Assembly: GCA_020631735.1 (NCBI GenBank)
Contig: CM036191.1
Location: 38,981,335-39,045,334, forward strand
Origin: Saccharum officinarum
Lineage: Eukaryota > Streptophyta > Magnoliopsida > Poales > Poaceae
Length of the DNA stretch: 64,000 nt
Reading direction: 5' to 3'
This document shows positions 33,120 to 45,470 of this stretch, piece by piece. Position numbers and translations under genes: made by a program. The notes beneath the pieces are model-generated. The model worked only from the letters and a program-made list of their open reading frames with translations, was not told the origin of the DNA and made no database searches. Positions within the stretch are counted from its first letter, which is position 1, and every line of letters starts with the position of its first letter.

Positions 33120-36100
33120 CTAATCTTTGACATGTTCTTGTGTTATTTTCCAGAGTAAGTGCGTGAGAAATATGGCAACATCATGAGAAGGGTGGCGAGT
33201 CAGTTTCTGATAGACATCCTGCATTTCTGGTCTTGAGCGAGGAGAAGTTTGCATGCAAGCAAATGTCAATTGGACAAGCAGAGCAATTTCTTCTACCTCC
33301 TCCATTGTTGGCAACGGTGTTCGCTGGTCCAACATTTCCATTGCAATCTCAATGGAAACAAGGGTCTGAAGTTCCCTAGGGTATCTTCCCATCACAATCT
33401 CAAGCATAACTACACCAAAGCTGTAGACATCGCACTTTGTTGTCACCACTGATGTGTATGAAAGCTCTACATAAAAAAGAAAAGAATTAGAGTCAAGTAA
33501 AGAAAAATATAGAAAAATCTCATAAATCTACAATTATTTACACCTAACTATTAAAATAACTACAACTTATGGGAGGAGTTTCATATATACAACCATACTA
33601 CTTTTTCTTACCCTAGTAATGCAAAAGGACAACTTTCTATTGTGAAACGTTGAGTAAAAGTTGTAGTTGTATGCAAACTTGTAGTAATGGCACCAAACTA
33701 TCAAGGTAGCTGTAGTTGTACGTATGAAACTAATTCCATATGTTACAGTTTCTAATAAATTTTAGGTACCAATATATACTCGCAGTTTTGTGCAGTGAAG
33801 CTTATTTCTAACATGTGTGCAATATGCATGTAGAATTAAAGCAAGCCACATACCTGGGGCTATATAACCATATGTCCCTGCTAATTCACTCCAATTCGAT
33901 GAGTCAGGTTTTATAATCCTTGCTATGCCAAAATCTGAAACACAAGCTTTGAAATTTGCATCGATCAATATGTTGCTACTTGTAATGTCACGGTGGATTA
34001 TTGGCGGGTTGCATTCATGGTGCAAATAGTACATAGCTTGAGCCACGTCTCTAGCAATGGCAACTCGCCTCTGCCAGTTCAATTCCTTTGCTAGCTCCTC
34101 ATTCTCCAAGGTTGCATGAAGACTTCCTCTATCAATGTAATCATAAACTAGAAATTTGTACAACTGATGGGAGCAATACCCGTATAGCTTAACGATGCTT
34201 CGGTGCCGTATCTTTGTCAACACCTCGATTTCGCTTATGAATCTCTTTTCATCATTCATATTGTCTTCTTCAGTTTTATGAAGCCTTTTTACTGCAACCA
34301 ATCTCCCCCCTTGAAGCTGTGCTTTATAGACGGTGCCATACCCACCTGATCCAATGATGTAACTCTCACTGAAATTTTCTGTTGCCCTAATGATATCCTC
34401 AAATGCTAGTTTCCCATCGAAATTCCATACTGAAAGCACATCTCTTGTATCTACAGCGGTTGTGTTGTCATGTGGTTTTTTTCTCTTGTGAATAATCATA
34501 ACAACTCCTAAAAATGTGAGCACAACGACTATGCACAAAGGAATAGAAATAGCTAATGCCAATCTGTGAATTCTTCTGTCATGATGCTCCAAATCCATAG
34601 CTGAAGCGCATGTTGGAAGGCCTGAGAGATTGCCACAGAGGCCGTTATTATGGAGGAACCATCCTATGGAGGCATTATGAAATAGTCGCCCTGTTGGAAG
34701 AGGCCCTTCCAAGTTGTTGTATGACACGTCCAGTGCCGACAAACTAGCCATGTCAGCGAAGGAGGGTGGAATGTTTCCATCGAATTGGTTGTGGGAGAGG
34801 TTTAGTACCTCCAGCTTAATTAAGCTCCCGAGCTGCACAGGAAGTGCGCCTGTGAAATTGTTATTGCTCAAATCCAGCGCAAGCTGCAGGTTCCCAAGAT
34901 TACCCAAGGACACCGGCAATTCTCCGCTCAAGCTGTTGTGATTGATAAGCAATGATAGCAGCTCAGTGCAACTCCCAAGCTCCTGTGGTATTGACCCATT
35001 TAACTTATTCATAGATATATCGAGAAATTGCAGATTATTCATCTGGCCAAATTCAGGTGGTATATCACCTGAAAATTTGTTTCCCGATAAGCTGAGCATG
35101 TACAGGTTGGCTAGGTTGCCTAGTTCTGTTGGTATCTTGCCTGTTAGTTTGTTGCCGTAGAGCTTAAGTACCTCTAGCTTCACTAGGTTTGATATTTCAG
35201 GTGGCAAGCTTCCCGTTAACATGTTTTCTGACATAACCAACTTGGTCAAATTAGTGCTTGAACCCCAGGATTTTGACAAATGCCCGTGAAGATTGTTTCC
35301 CCGCAAGCTTACTTGAGTGAGGTGTGGGTAGGGCCCAAAATCTGATATGTCCCCTGTAAGCTTGTTAGAAGATAGGTCAAGCCTCTGTATGCTACTGCAA
35401 TTTTGCAGGCCTCTCGGGATAGGGCCGGTGAACATGTTAGAGGCGACGATGAACTCCCGGAGATTATTCCCCCCTTTGCACACATCAGATGGCAATTCGC
35501 CCGAGAGGGAGTTGTTGCTCAAATTGATCACATCCAACTGTGTGAGGATAGGATAAAATTCTCGAGGCAGCGAACCTGTCAGCTTGTTGTAGAAGAGAAG
35601 TAGCTCTCTCATGCCCGTGACGTTGGCAAGACTAGCAGGAACTGAGCCTGAAATGAGGTTTTGGCATAGGTACAAATCAGTGAGACCCGTCAAATAGCCG
35701 ATCTCACTTGGGATGGGCCCCACAAACTGGTTTTCGCAGAGGTTAATGTAGTTTAGCCAGGTTGCGTTCCCCAAGCTAGGCGGAATCGGGCCTCCTAGCT
35801 GGTTTGTATATAGAGATAGCTGGCTTAGGTTTTCCATCAACCCTATCTGCTGGGGGATTGGACCTGTGAGCTGATTGACGGAGAGGTAAAGCAGCTGGAG
35901 CTGAGTGAGATTTGCCAGCGAGGCTGGAATTCCGCCGCTCAAGCGATTCGTGGCAAGCTCAAGATCAACAAGATTGAGGAGGTTGCCTAGAGAGGATGGT
36001 ATGGGCCCTGACAGCTGGTTTTCGTAGAGGTGCAGGAGGCGTAGTCTAGTCAGGTTGCCTATGCTATCTGGTATGGCGCCGCTCAACAAGGTGCTGCCAA

Positions 36101-36779
36101 GCTCCATGGCCTCTAAGCTCGTGAGCTTCCCGAGCTCCTCTGGGATGGTCCCGACCAGCATGTTTTGGAGGAAGCTGAGGTCAGTCAACATGGTCAGGTT
36201 CCCAAGGGATGCGGGGATGTAGCCTGTGAGGTTGTTGTCAGATAGCCACAGCAGCCGGAGGCGTCCCATGCGACCGATCTCCGGTGGTATCTGTCCGTGG
36301 AGCGAGTTGCTTGTGAGGTCGAGGTAGGAGAGTGCGGTTAGGGACGTGATGGCAGGGGGGATTCCGCCGCCGAGGCTGTTGTAGCTGAGGTTGATGAACC
36401 GGAGGAACGGGAGGGCGGAGAAGTTGAGCTCACCGAGGCTTCCACTTATGCCGGCTTCTGGCAACGACATGCTGGTGATCACCACCAGGGGTGCGCGGCG
36501 CCGGCGGTGGCCACGGTGGACTTGGACGACGCTGCAGGCGATGCCCGTCCAGTTGCCGTTGCACGGGCTAGAACCTGGCTGCCATGAGCCCAACGCCTGC
36601 GCCCTGCTGCTGCTTTGCTGCAGCGTCGACTTCCACCGGAGCAGAGCTTCTTGCTGGGACCGCAGAGACGACGACAACGGCAGCCGGCCGCCGTGATGCT
36701 CTGCAGCGCCACCGTCCGTGTGCACAACTACGACGAGCAATAAGAGAATTGTTAATAAATTTGTGTGGAGGGTCGACAT
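33120..36779 (-). CDS. LRR receptor-like serine/threonine kinase, RD type (MIK2-like)
   Basis: The gene has two exons: 36779-33854 (ATG to GCCCCAG, then GTATGTG) and 33466-33120 (after TTATGTAG). The join is in phase 1 and restores the APE motif, giving about 1,090 residues. Order: signal peptide (LLTILLLLVVVV), LRR N-cap (EALLRWKSTL, SWQPGSSPCNGNWTGI), about 22-24 plant-type LRRs with LxGxIP, juxtamembrane CG pair, one membrane helix (IPLCIVVVLTFLGVVMII), and a kinase. The kinase shows GSGGYGTVYKA, VAVKRLHK, IIHRDITSSNIL (RD) and SDFGIARI, with the C-lobe in exon 2 (CDVYSFGVVMLEIVMGRYPREL). It is a plasma-membrane receptor that would perceive an extracellular ligand; MIK2-like members act in peptide and damage perception. 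All catalytic residues seen are intact. The ligand is unknown. Confidence 0.92.
33467..33853 (-). other. intron of the minus-strand LRR-RLK
   Basis: The 387-bp intron has donor GTATGTG and acceptor ATGTAG. Its position just before the APE motif of the kinase is conserved: the second LRR-RLK of this window (58679-58792) is interrupted at the same codon and phase. Confidence 0.85.
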
Positions 36780-36882
36780 TGTAGTGTTTAGGATTTACTA
36801 CGTGTAGTTTGTTGCCGAGGGTGGTTGCATGCATTGGGATATATATGCTGTGGTGGTGGAGATGGAGGTGGGTATACGTGTG

Positions 36883-36890
36883 TATATATA
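36883..36890 (-). promoter_or_regulatory. TATA box of the minus-strand LRR-RLK
   Basis: On the minus strand CTATATATAC lies about 104 bp upstream of the start codon, which would give a 5' leader of roughly 70-75 nt. Confidence 0.55.
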
Positions 36891-37170
36891 GTGGTGGCTA
36901 CGTGCTCTGTTTGAATGAATTTTAAAACGTATGAAGCACTCTGGTCGCTTTCTTTGATTTCCTCATGGGCGTGGTCGTTGGTTCAGTCTATTCGCAGAGC
37001 ATTGTTACAAGGTGTTGTTCCATCACACATCGATCGAGACCGGAAAGGCGAGTCGTGCGTGCGTGCTTGAAACGTTGCTCAGTCTATCTTACTACCTCTA
37101 CGCAAAAAAAAAAAAAATCCAATTCAAAAGGCACAGGAAATGTAGAAAATAATGTATCTTCCGTAAGGAC
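36891..37170. other. upstream region of the minus-strand LRR-RLK
   Basis: Promoter-side DNA with a 13-A tract near 37105. No further element is recognised. Confidence 0.4.
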
Positions 37171-37570
37171 AACCATGGGACCGTCCCAAAATAAAAGTTT
37201 CTTGAGAAATCAAATCATTTAAAATTTGACTAAATATGTGCAAAAGTATACTAATATTTATTATGTACAATAAGTATTATTAGTGAAGGTTTCATGGTCT
37301 AGTTTTCAAGATTCCTATGCGTTGCAAACAGTACAGACAAGTTTTATCCCTATGAAACTCATTTTATCTTATAAAACTTTTATCATCTCTCCTCATCTAT
37401 ACTATGTCATGTCAGTTTATTTAACGTCTATGAAACTCTCATAAAACCTACACCGAAATAACTTATTTGGAGATACAAATTTTGATACTATATATTTTCT
37501 ATATTTCTAATCAAATTTAAAAATGTTTGACTACTCGAGAAACAAGACGTGCATTATTTTGAGACAATCA
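37171..37570. mobile_element. Stowaway-like MITE with a nested second MITE
   Basis: The left edge ACCGTCCCAAAATAAAAG and the right part TGCATTATTTTGAGACA are the two halves of a degenerate Stowaway-type element of the CTCCGTCCC family. Inside, 37287-37449 has inverted ends (AGGTTTCATGGTCT and CTCTCATAAAACCT), as expected of a separate MITE inserted into it. The boundaries are approximate. Confidence 0.45.
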
Positions 37571-38104
37571 TCCAACGATATACCGCTATTAAACAAATTC
37601 TTATTCTATTTATTAACCGATTAAATTACAGGAAGATCAAAACCCTTATTTTATCCAATAACCTATTAAAGAACTGAAACATTTCTCCATTCCATTTAGT
37701 AATAAAGTCTTTGAAGTTGTTTATTTTATTATAGCATACTACTTTAATGGAGTTCATTTGATTGGCTATAAAACAGAAGGGACGGAGTAAAAGTTAGCCA
37801 CTTAGCACGTCTCAAATTAAATCAAGTTCGAGAGTTGTCCTAAGTCAACTATTTTAAGTTTGATCAACTTTATATGAAATAACACTAATATTTATGACCT
37901 CAAATTTTTATCGCTAGATACATTTTGAAATATATTTTCAAATTATACTTATTTGGTTTCAATTGTCATGGATTTTATTACTCTTTCATATAAAGTTAAT
38001 CAAATTTAAGATAGTTTAACTTAAGGTGATTCTAGGATTGATTTATTTTAAGACGGAGGTAGCAGTAGAGTACTAATGCTATCAAAAATGGCGCGAAGTA
38101 CATG
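37571..38104. mobile_element. degenerate Stowaway-like MITE remnants
   Basis: GGGACGGAGTA at 37780-37790 is a typical Stowaway end. A second inverted structure runs from ACGTCTCAAATTAAATCAAG (about 37807) to GATTTATTTTAAGACGGAGG (38060), with complementary interior arms (TTTGATCAACTTTATATGA versus TCATATAAAGTTAATCAAA). No gene is present. Confidence 0.45.
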
Positions 38105-39583
38105 TGTGAATACAAGGTTGATATGTGCTCTTGTGGTTCGTTTTGTGATGAGTGATTGTCAACGTGATCCATGACCTAGGTTGAGTTGGTGACTAACCAT
38201 GGTGTGAGTTGGGTTGTGCGACATGTCTCTTGGCTTGTGGTGTGCAGGTGTGGAGCTCGGAGGCGGTGGTCGACGATGAGGTGAAGATCAAGTAGGGACG
38301 TGTCGTGCCGATGGACCGAGAGCGGTGAAAGGCGGACGTAAGGCTTGGACCGAGGGACCAGGAGGCCGGGTGACCAGCCGCGGTGGCTGACATCTAGGAC
38401 ATCGACAAGCACAAGTGTACATGGGAGTGACCGTATTGACCGAGTCAAGGCAGAGGACGTGCAAGTCGAGCGGGGTTCAAAGGACTTGGCAGCCGGCCGG
38501 TCGAGAACGGCGGTGACACGTGTCGAGCGGCGGGGTACGCGCATGGAGTACGCTACTCGCGAGCGGGTCTGATGGTTTGGGCCTCAAAACCTAGACGGAG
38601 GTTCCGAGGAGGCACGGACAACACGTGGCGGCGTCAAGGAGTTCGCGTCAAGGAAAAGCTATCTCATGAAGGACGCGGTGGCCGACGGATGAAGATTACC
38701 TCGGGTTGGACCATAGCGCCCTCAGGTCAAGTGGTTCAACTCAAAATATCTAGGGGCAAAACTAGGATTGTGTAATAGCCCTGTTAAATAGGATGAGAGA
38801 GCCCCCATATCCCTCACCTCTTTCATTTTTCCCTTTCTTCCTTCCTAGTTTCCCCCTCCCCTTAGGGTTCTTGTGAGAGAGGTCCATAAATTGAGAGATT
38901 TGTGTAAGAGCTCAATATTTTGCGGTGGGAATGGTGGCCCTTTACCACCTCGTGTCCTCCGGGATTCGATTTGTGATGAGCTTCTTGTGATTCACGTTTG
39001 GTTCCTCGCGTTCTTCCTCTTTCCCTTTTGTTCTTGCCTTGATTCGTCATTTTGAGAGCGTTTTGACTTGTTCTTTTTGATCTAAGATGGACTAGGATGT
39101 GAGTTGATCGCTTCCACCGAAGGATTTCATCTAAATCCTCACGAGTTCATAGATCCGGGTGAATCAAGTTCTAGGGTGGAAGAACTAGGGTTTCCTGCAA
39201 TTTTGTGGTTTTTTTGTTGATTGAGTTTATCTTGGGAAATGATCTTCTTGGAGGAGCCTACAAACCTCATGTTTATCCTCTCTGCAAAGTTTCAAGTCAT
39301 TCCGAGGTGATTTGATCAAGTTTTGGGCTTGAAATCAATTTTTCCCGAGAGCTGCTCGTAAATACCGGACGTATCCGGTATTAATATAGGACATGCCCGA
39401 TATTTTGAACTTTCAATTTTGGAGTTGTGTTCTGAGGGAACATCCACCCTTCTCTAGGTTCATGGTTATCACGGTGTCTGTGTTTGCTTCTTGGGGTTTG
39501 ATTTTGGGACAACGATCAAAAGTTTTGAAAGAAATTTAAGGCTCCCATTCACACCCCCTCTGATCACCATTTCTAATCCTTCA
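38105..39583 (+). repeat. Sirevirus 5' LTR
   Basis: The LTR starts TGTGAATACAAGG and ends TAATCCTTCA, directly before the primer-binding site. Compared with the 3' LTR it lacks about 415 bp after 39427, removing most of the GGACGTGTCCGG palindromes. The first bases differ (TGTGAA here, TACGAA in the 3' LTR), as expected of independent mutation of an original TGCGAA. Confidence 0.8.
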
Positions 39584-39585
39584 AT

Positions 39586-39600
39586 TGGTATCGAAGCTGT
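39586..39600 (+). other. Sirevirus primer-binding site
   Basis: TTGGTATCGAAGCTG lies three bases after the LTR end and matches the initiator tRNA-Met primer site of plant copia elements. Confidence 0.8.
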
Positions 39601-39628
39601 TTAAGGATCACTCTACCTTAATCGGTCT

Positions 39629-42137
39629 ATGATCCTCGAAGGCGACATGGACCGTGGTTCCGGCAAACCACCGTTCTTCGATGGAACAAACTATCCCTAT
39701 TGGAAGATCCGCATGTCCACGCATCTTTAGGGGATCGATTGGCTTGTCTAGGAGATTTACGAGGATCCTACTTACATTGTGCTTGAACCTCATGCCCATA
39801 CCACTCAAGAACAAAAGGATCAGCACAACGCAAATAGTAGAGCTCGTAGTGTTTTTTCTCGAGTCTTTCTCTTCCGGAGTTTGAGAGAGTCTTCGATTGT
39901 GCGACAACTCAGGACATCTGGGTGAGGCTTCAGAGCTATCACGAGGGAACCGTTCAGGTCAAAACTAGACTCTTTGAGACGTACAAGCATGAGTATGAGA
40001 ACTTCTCTCAGTTGGATGGCGAGTCCATCGATGCCATGTTTTCTCGCTTTTAGACCATTGAAAACAAGATGCGAGCAAACAAGGCTCAGCTACCTTATGA
40101 TGATCATGAGAGGGCTCTCAAGTTACTATATGCCCTAGATCGAAAGGTATGGGTTGTGAAGGTGTCCGCTATCATTGAGTCCACGAACTATGACACTTTC
40201 ACGGTGGATGAGCTATTCAGCAAGCTCAAGTCCACCGAGATCGACTACCAAACCCAAGCCAAGATCAAGAACCCCTCTGCACCAACTATGGCTTTAGTCT
40301 TAGGTAATAGCTCAAGTTCTTTAGCTAACCCTTCATAGATGTCTTTTGCCTCGTCTTCTTTGGTGTCTGTCACAGAGGAGCAGTTGGAGGCTCTTGGGGA
40401 CGATGAGCTGGTGTTGGTCATTAGCTGGTTTTCGTGGTTTCACAACAACTGCTTGAACCGTAGGTGTGGTGGGGGTCCGAAGGAAGGATTCTACGGCTGT
40501 GGAGACCCTAACCACTTTGTCGCCCACTACCCCAAGAAGAATAGGCACTCCTCCGACAAGTATGACTCCAGCAAGCGCAAGGACAAGGGCGAGTATACCT
40601 CTAAGCACAAGTCGAAGGGAGGATTCGATAAGGAGGCGCTCAAGAAGAAGTACTTCAAAAAGGCCAAAGCCTAAGAGTATACCTTCCTTGCCTTCCTCAG
40701 TGACCTCGACAATGACACCGACGATGACCGCTCTTCTTCCTCAACGACGATGAGTCCGAGAGAAAGCGCGAGGACAAGTTGACCGGGCTCTGCTTCATCG
40801 CCGGTTCCACTCATGGAGGGTTCTACACTATGGCTGTCGATGCCAAGGTGAAGGCCAACAAGGACATGGTTCTCATCGATGATGACACTGCTGAGGTAAC
40901 ACCTTCCGTCGACAATCTTGTTGTTGAGCTTGATATCATGACTGACACCTTGGTGAGCCAAGACAAGCTGTTAAAGTGTGCTGCTCGTGAGAGGAAAGAG
41001 TTTAAGGACAAGCTAAAAATCATGTTGAAGGAGCTTGAGGAAGCTAAGAAGGTTGCTGTAGTAGTGTTAGATGAGGTTGAGTGCGATGAGTGTGCTGTTC
41101 ACATGTCCAACCTTACTGATTTTCAATCCAAGTATGTTGTTTTGCTTGATGAGAATGATGAGCTGAAGTCTAGGTCTGGCTTGTTGGGTGCGTGCAAGTC
41201 CTGCTCGGGCTTACAATCTGAGTTGACAGAGAAGAATGCCAAGATCTCTGCTCTTGAGAAGGCCAGTTCAGATAGCACAGGTGTTGTTAAGTGTGCACGT
41301 CGTGAGAGTTTGGTGCTAGAGCCTGAGTCCTGCAGACACAGCAAGATGAGAACCGAGGAAGACAGCACATACCTTCGGTCCATCTTGATGTAGGTGTCTT
41401 GCAATGTGCCGCAGTTGGGTATAATGATGAGCCAATTCAGGCGGGGAACTGGTGCATCGGGTGTAGGCTTTGCTTTAGGTGAGAAAGGTGAAAGTGTCTA
41501 TGGCAAGGTTGGTGAGTTCAGTGGTTTGAACCCAAGTGAGAAACCTTCCACTACTCCCAAGTTGATCAAAATCACTCCACCTAAGCCCACTGAGCCTGGT
41601 GTCAAAGATGGGGTGTTTGAAGAACCTCCAAAAGCTCCACCCCAGAAACAAGTTTGGGTTCCAAAACCTAACCATCTCAAGAACCCACTTGACACTCTAC
41701 CAAACATCTCTGAGGATCCCCTTCCTAAAGCCAAAAAGCCACCAAGAGTGAACCATACCAACAAGAGAGTGAGCCAACAACCACCCAGGAGAGAGGTGAG
41801 GTATCACTGTGACTACTGCCATAGGGATGATCACCTTGCTGAGTTTTGCTTTAGGAGGAAGAGAGATGAGCGGCAAGAGTACGAGTTGAATGACCGAAAC
41901 ATGTACCGCCCGCCCTATGGCGTACATGTGTCGCCTGTTCAGAGGCGCAGTGCTAGGCCAAGAGGTGCAATGCCTCAAGGCGCTAGGCCTCAAGTTGCGA
42001 GACCACGTGGTAGTCATGCCCGGCGAGGTTCAGCTCGTGGTCAATATGACTTTGCACCCCATGGTGGTGGCTTTGGTTTTCAGTCCCACAGCTCTAGAGG
42101 ACCACGTTTTCCCCCACGTGGAGCCCGTTTTTCTTAA
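39629..42137 (+). pseudogene. Sirevirus gag remnant
   Basis: From the ATG at 39629 the frame encodes GKPPFFDGTNYPYWKIRMSTHL and is then broken by TAG stops near 39728 and 39750. Further pieces are the gag body (40069-40338), a first knuckle-like motif (CGDPNHFVAHYPK near 40500, with the last Cys replaced), a long helical/coiled-coil segment (40779-41393), and a Pro-rich segment with a second CX2CX4HX4C finger (HCDYCHRDDHLAEFC near 41810-41850) followed by an Arg/Gly tail to 42137. This two-finger, coiled-coil gag is typical of Sireviruses. It would form the virus-like particle but cannot be translated intact here. Confidence 0.8.
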
Positions 42138-42276
42138 ATAGGACATGGCATGTTTGGTGTTTTTCCTAACACTTTTCTAGGGCAAGTGAGCCAACACTAG
42201 TATCCTTCACAGTTTACTAACCCCAGTGCTGCACCATTTGCTCATCTCATGTCCTTCTATTGATGCAGGACGGAGG

Positions 42277-45200
42277 CCTGGAGAACACATGGCTCATTGA
42301 TTCTGGCTATTCGTGCCACATAACCGAAAGTTCAAAATGGTTCTCCAGCCTCGACCCCGTGCAATGTAAGAAGTACATCACATTTGGGGGACAATAGCAA
42401 AGGTAAGGTGCTTTCTCATGGGATCATTCGGGTCAATGAGAGTTTTATCTTGAAGGATGTTGCTTTGGTTTCGAATTTGTATTTTAATTTGCTTTCAGTT
42501 TCGCAACTCCTTCAGGATGGCTTTGAAGTGCACTTTAAGACCGGCTTGTCTCGAGTTCTTGATTCCTAGGGAAATCTTGTTTGCTAGATTGTCCCTTTTG
42601 GCTGTGTCTTTCGAGCTGATTTTTCTTACTCTTTTGGCTCTTCTCGATGTTTGGTGGCCGGATCCTCCTGTGAGCTTTGAAAGTGGCATAGGAGACTAGG
42701 CCACTTGAGTTTTGACTTACTAGCTAGGTTGAGCTCACTTGACTTAATCTGAGGATTGCCCAAGTTAAAATTTGAAAAGGATTTGGTTTGCCACCCTTGT
42801 CATCATGGGAAGATGGTTGCCGCTTCTCACCACCTTGTGAAGCAAGTCACGACCAACGAACCCGGCGAGTTACTTCATATGGACATAGTTGGTCCAGCTC
42901 GGGTTCGGTCAGATGGTGGAAACTGGTACATTCTAGTGATTGTGGATGACTTTCCTCGCTACTCTTGGGTGTTTTTCATGGAGAGTAAGGATGAGGCTTT
43001 TTCACATGCTCAGGATTTGATTCTTCGATTGCAAAATGAGTTCTCTAAGAATGCCATGAGAGCGATTCGTAGTAACAATGGCACAGAATTCAAGAATACT
43101 CATTTTGAAACCTGTTGTGCTTCTTTGGGCCTCGAGCACTAGTTTTTCCCTCCTTATGTTCCTCAACATAATAGTGTTGTTGAGCACAAGAATCGGACCC
43201 TTGTTGAGATGGCTAGGACGATGCTCGATGAGCATAGGACTCCTAGGAGATATTTGGCTAAAGCGATCAACACCGCATGCTATGTTTCAAATCATATTTT
43301 CCTTCAAGCTTTAATGAAAAAGACTTCTTATGAATTGCGATTCAAACGACCACCCAAGGTAAGCCACTTTAGAGTGTTTGGGTGCAAATGCTTCATCTTA
43401 AAACAAGGTAATTTAGACAAGTTTGAGTCTCGATCCTTTGATGGTACTTTTCTCGGTTATGCTTCACATTCTCATGCTTATTGTGTACTTAACCTTGAAA
43501 CTAACTTAGTTGTAGAGACTGATGAGGTCACTTTTGATGAGACCATGCCTTGTTCTGTTCCTATCTTTGAAAGTGCAGGTGATCAGGAGATCGGTGAGAG
43601 CCTCTTTGTTGAGGAGAATGAGAAAGATACTGATCGGGGAGATGCCGAGTTGACCTCTTCGGCTGCTCTAGTTGAGTCTGCGACGACTACTTTGGCTCAT
43701 GGTCCCAACCCATCTTCTTCAACTACTTGGGGTTCGCACGAGCTGCCTTCTCAGCCTATGCAGGCTGCACCTGAGGAGGCCCTAGCTACTGTTGATGGGG
43801 AGGCGACTTCTTCGAGAGAAGCACCTCGGCACTTTCAGTGTCGCCACCTGCCTCAGACCATGATCGGCGACATCGACCAGCAAGTCACGCGGTCTAGGTC
43901 ATATCACATTTCACACTTCGCTCATTCTGCTTTCATAGCTTCTTTTGAGCCTCAAGATATTGGACACGCTCTATCTAATGCCAATTGGGTCAATGATATG
44001 CATGAAGAGTTAGAGAACTTTGAGCGAAGCCAAGTGTGGGTTTTAGTTCCATCTCCACTAGATTGCCACCCCATAGGTACAAAGTGGGTTTACAAAAACA
44101 AACAGAGTGAGGATGGGGTGGTAGTGAGAAACAAGGCAAGATTGATGGCTTAGGGTTTTTGCCAAAAAGAGGGAATAGACTATGAAGAAACCTTTGCTCC
44201 TATTGCCCGTCTAGAAGCTATTAGGATCTTTTTAGCATTTGTAGCTTTGAAAGGGTTCAAGTTGTATTAGATGGACGTGAAGAGTGCCTTCTTGAATGGG
44301 TACATAGAGGAAGAGGTTTATGTGAGGCAACCCCCTGGCTTTGAAAATCCTAAGTTTCTCAACCATGTTTTTAAACTCCACAAAGCCTTGTATGGTTTGA
44401 AACAAGCCCTGAGAGTTTGGTATGAGCATTTGAAAGCCTTCTTGCTTGATAAGTGTTTTAGGATGGGTTCTGTAGATAAGACTTTATTTCTCCTCAAGCA
44501 AGGCACTGACACCCTTTTGGTTCAGATATACATGGATGATATAATTTTCGGTGGCTCTTCTCATGCTCTTGTTGCCAAGTTTACAGATACTATGAGCAGG
44601 GAATTTGAGATGAGGCATGATGGGTGAATTGACTTTCTTCCTTGGGCTGCAAATTAAGCAAACTCGCGAGGGGACGTTCGTGCACCAAGGCAAGTACACC
44701 AAGGACGTGCTCAAGAAATTAGATATGGGTGAGGCCAAGCCTCTTTCGACGCTCATGTCGACCACGACGGCCCTGGATAAGGACAAGGAGGGAGAAGCCG
44801 TGGACCAGAAGGAGTACCAAAGCATGATAGGATCCTTGCTGTACATGACGGTGAGAGACCGGACATCTAGTTTGCAGTCTACTTGTGCACGTGCTTTCAG
44901 TCTTCGCCACACACGTCTCATCGTCAAGCTATCATGGGGATCCTTAGGTACCTTCATTTCACACCCAAGTTTGGTATTTGGTTTTCGGACTCCTCCTCTC
45001 TTTCTCTTTGTGGGTATTCTGATGCGGATTATGTTGATTGTCATGTTGAGAGAAAGTCCACTTCGGGGACTTAGTTTCTTGGATCTTCTCTTGTGTCTTA
45101 GTCTTCTCGCAAGTAGTCTAGCATTGCCCAATCCACCATAGAAGCTGAGTATGTTGCTGTTGCTGCTTGTTGCTCCCAGTTGCTTTGGATGATAGCTACT

Positions 45201-45470
45201 CTGAGAGACTTTAGGTTAGAGTTTAGGCGAGTACCTTTATTTTGTGACAGCACCAGTGCCATAAGCGTAGCCAAAAACCCAGTCCTCCACTCAAAGACAA
45301 AGCACATAGAAGTTTGCTTTCACTTCTTACGTGACCACTATGAGAAAGGTGATATCGATCTGCACCACATTGATACCCAAAACCAGCTTGCAAATATCTT
45401 CACCAAACCACTTGACCAAGCCCAGTTTGCTTGCTTGCGAGGGGAGCTTGGAGTTTGTTTCCCTTTTTAG
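42277..45470 (+). pseudogene. Sirevirus pol remnant (protease, integrase, RT, RNase H)
   Basis: Protease: TWLIDSGYSCHIT at about 42277-42330. Integrase: GAG-pre-integrase with CHPCHHGK, MDIVGP, then RSNNGTEF (43068-43091), where the catalytic aspartate of the usual RSDNGTEF is an asparagine. RT: WVNDMHEELENFE, WVYKNK, MDVKSAFLNGYIEEEVYV, and the intact YMDD box (near 44530-44545). RNase H: SDADYVDC near 45020 and FCDSTSAISVAKNPVLHSKTKHIEV at about 45240-45310, ending at the stop at 45470. In-frame TAG or TGA codons occur after LMA (44151), at 44268 and elsewhere. Order and motifs are clear, but the copy is dead. Confidence 0.85.
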
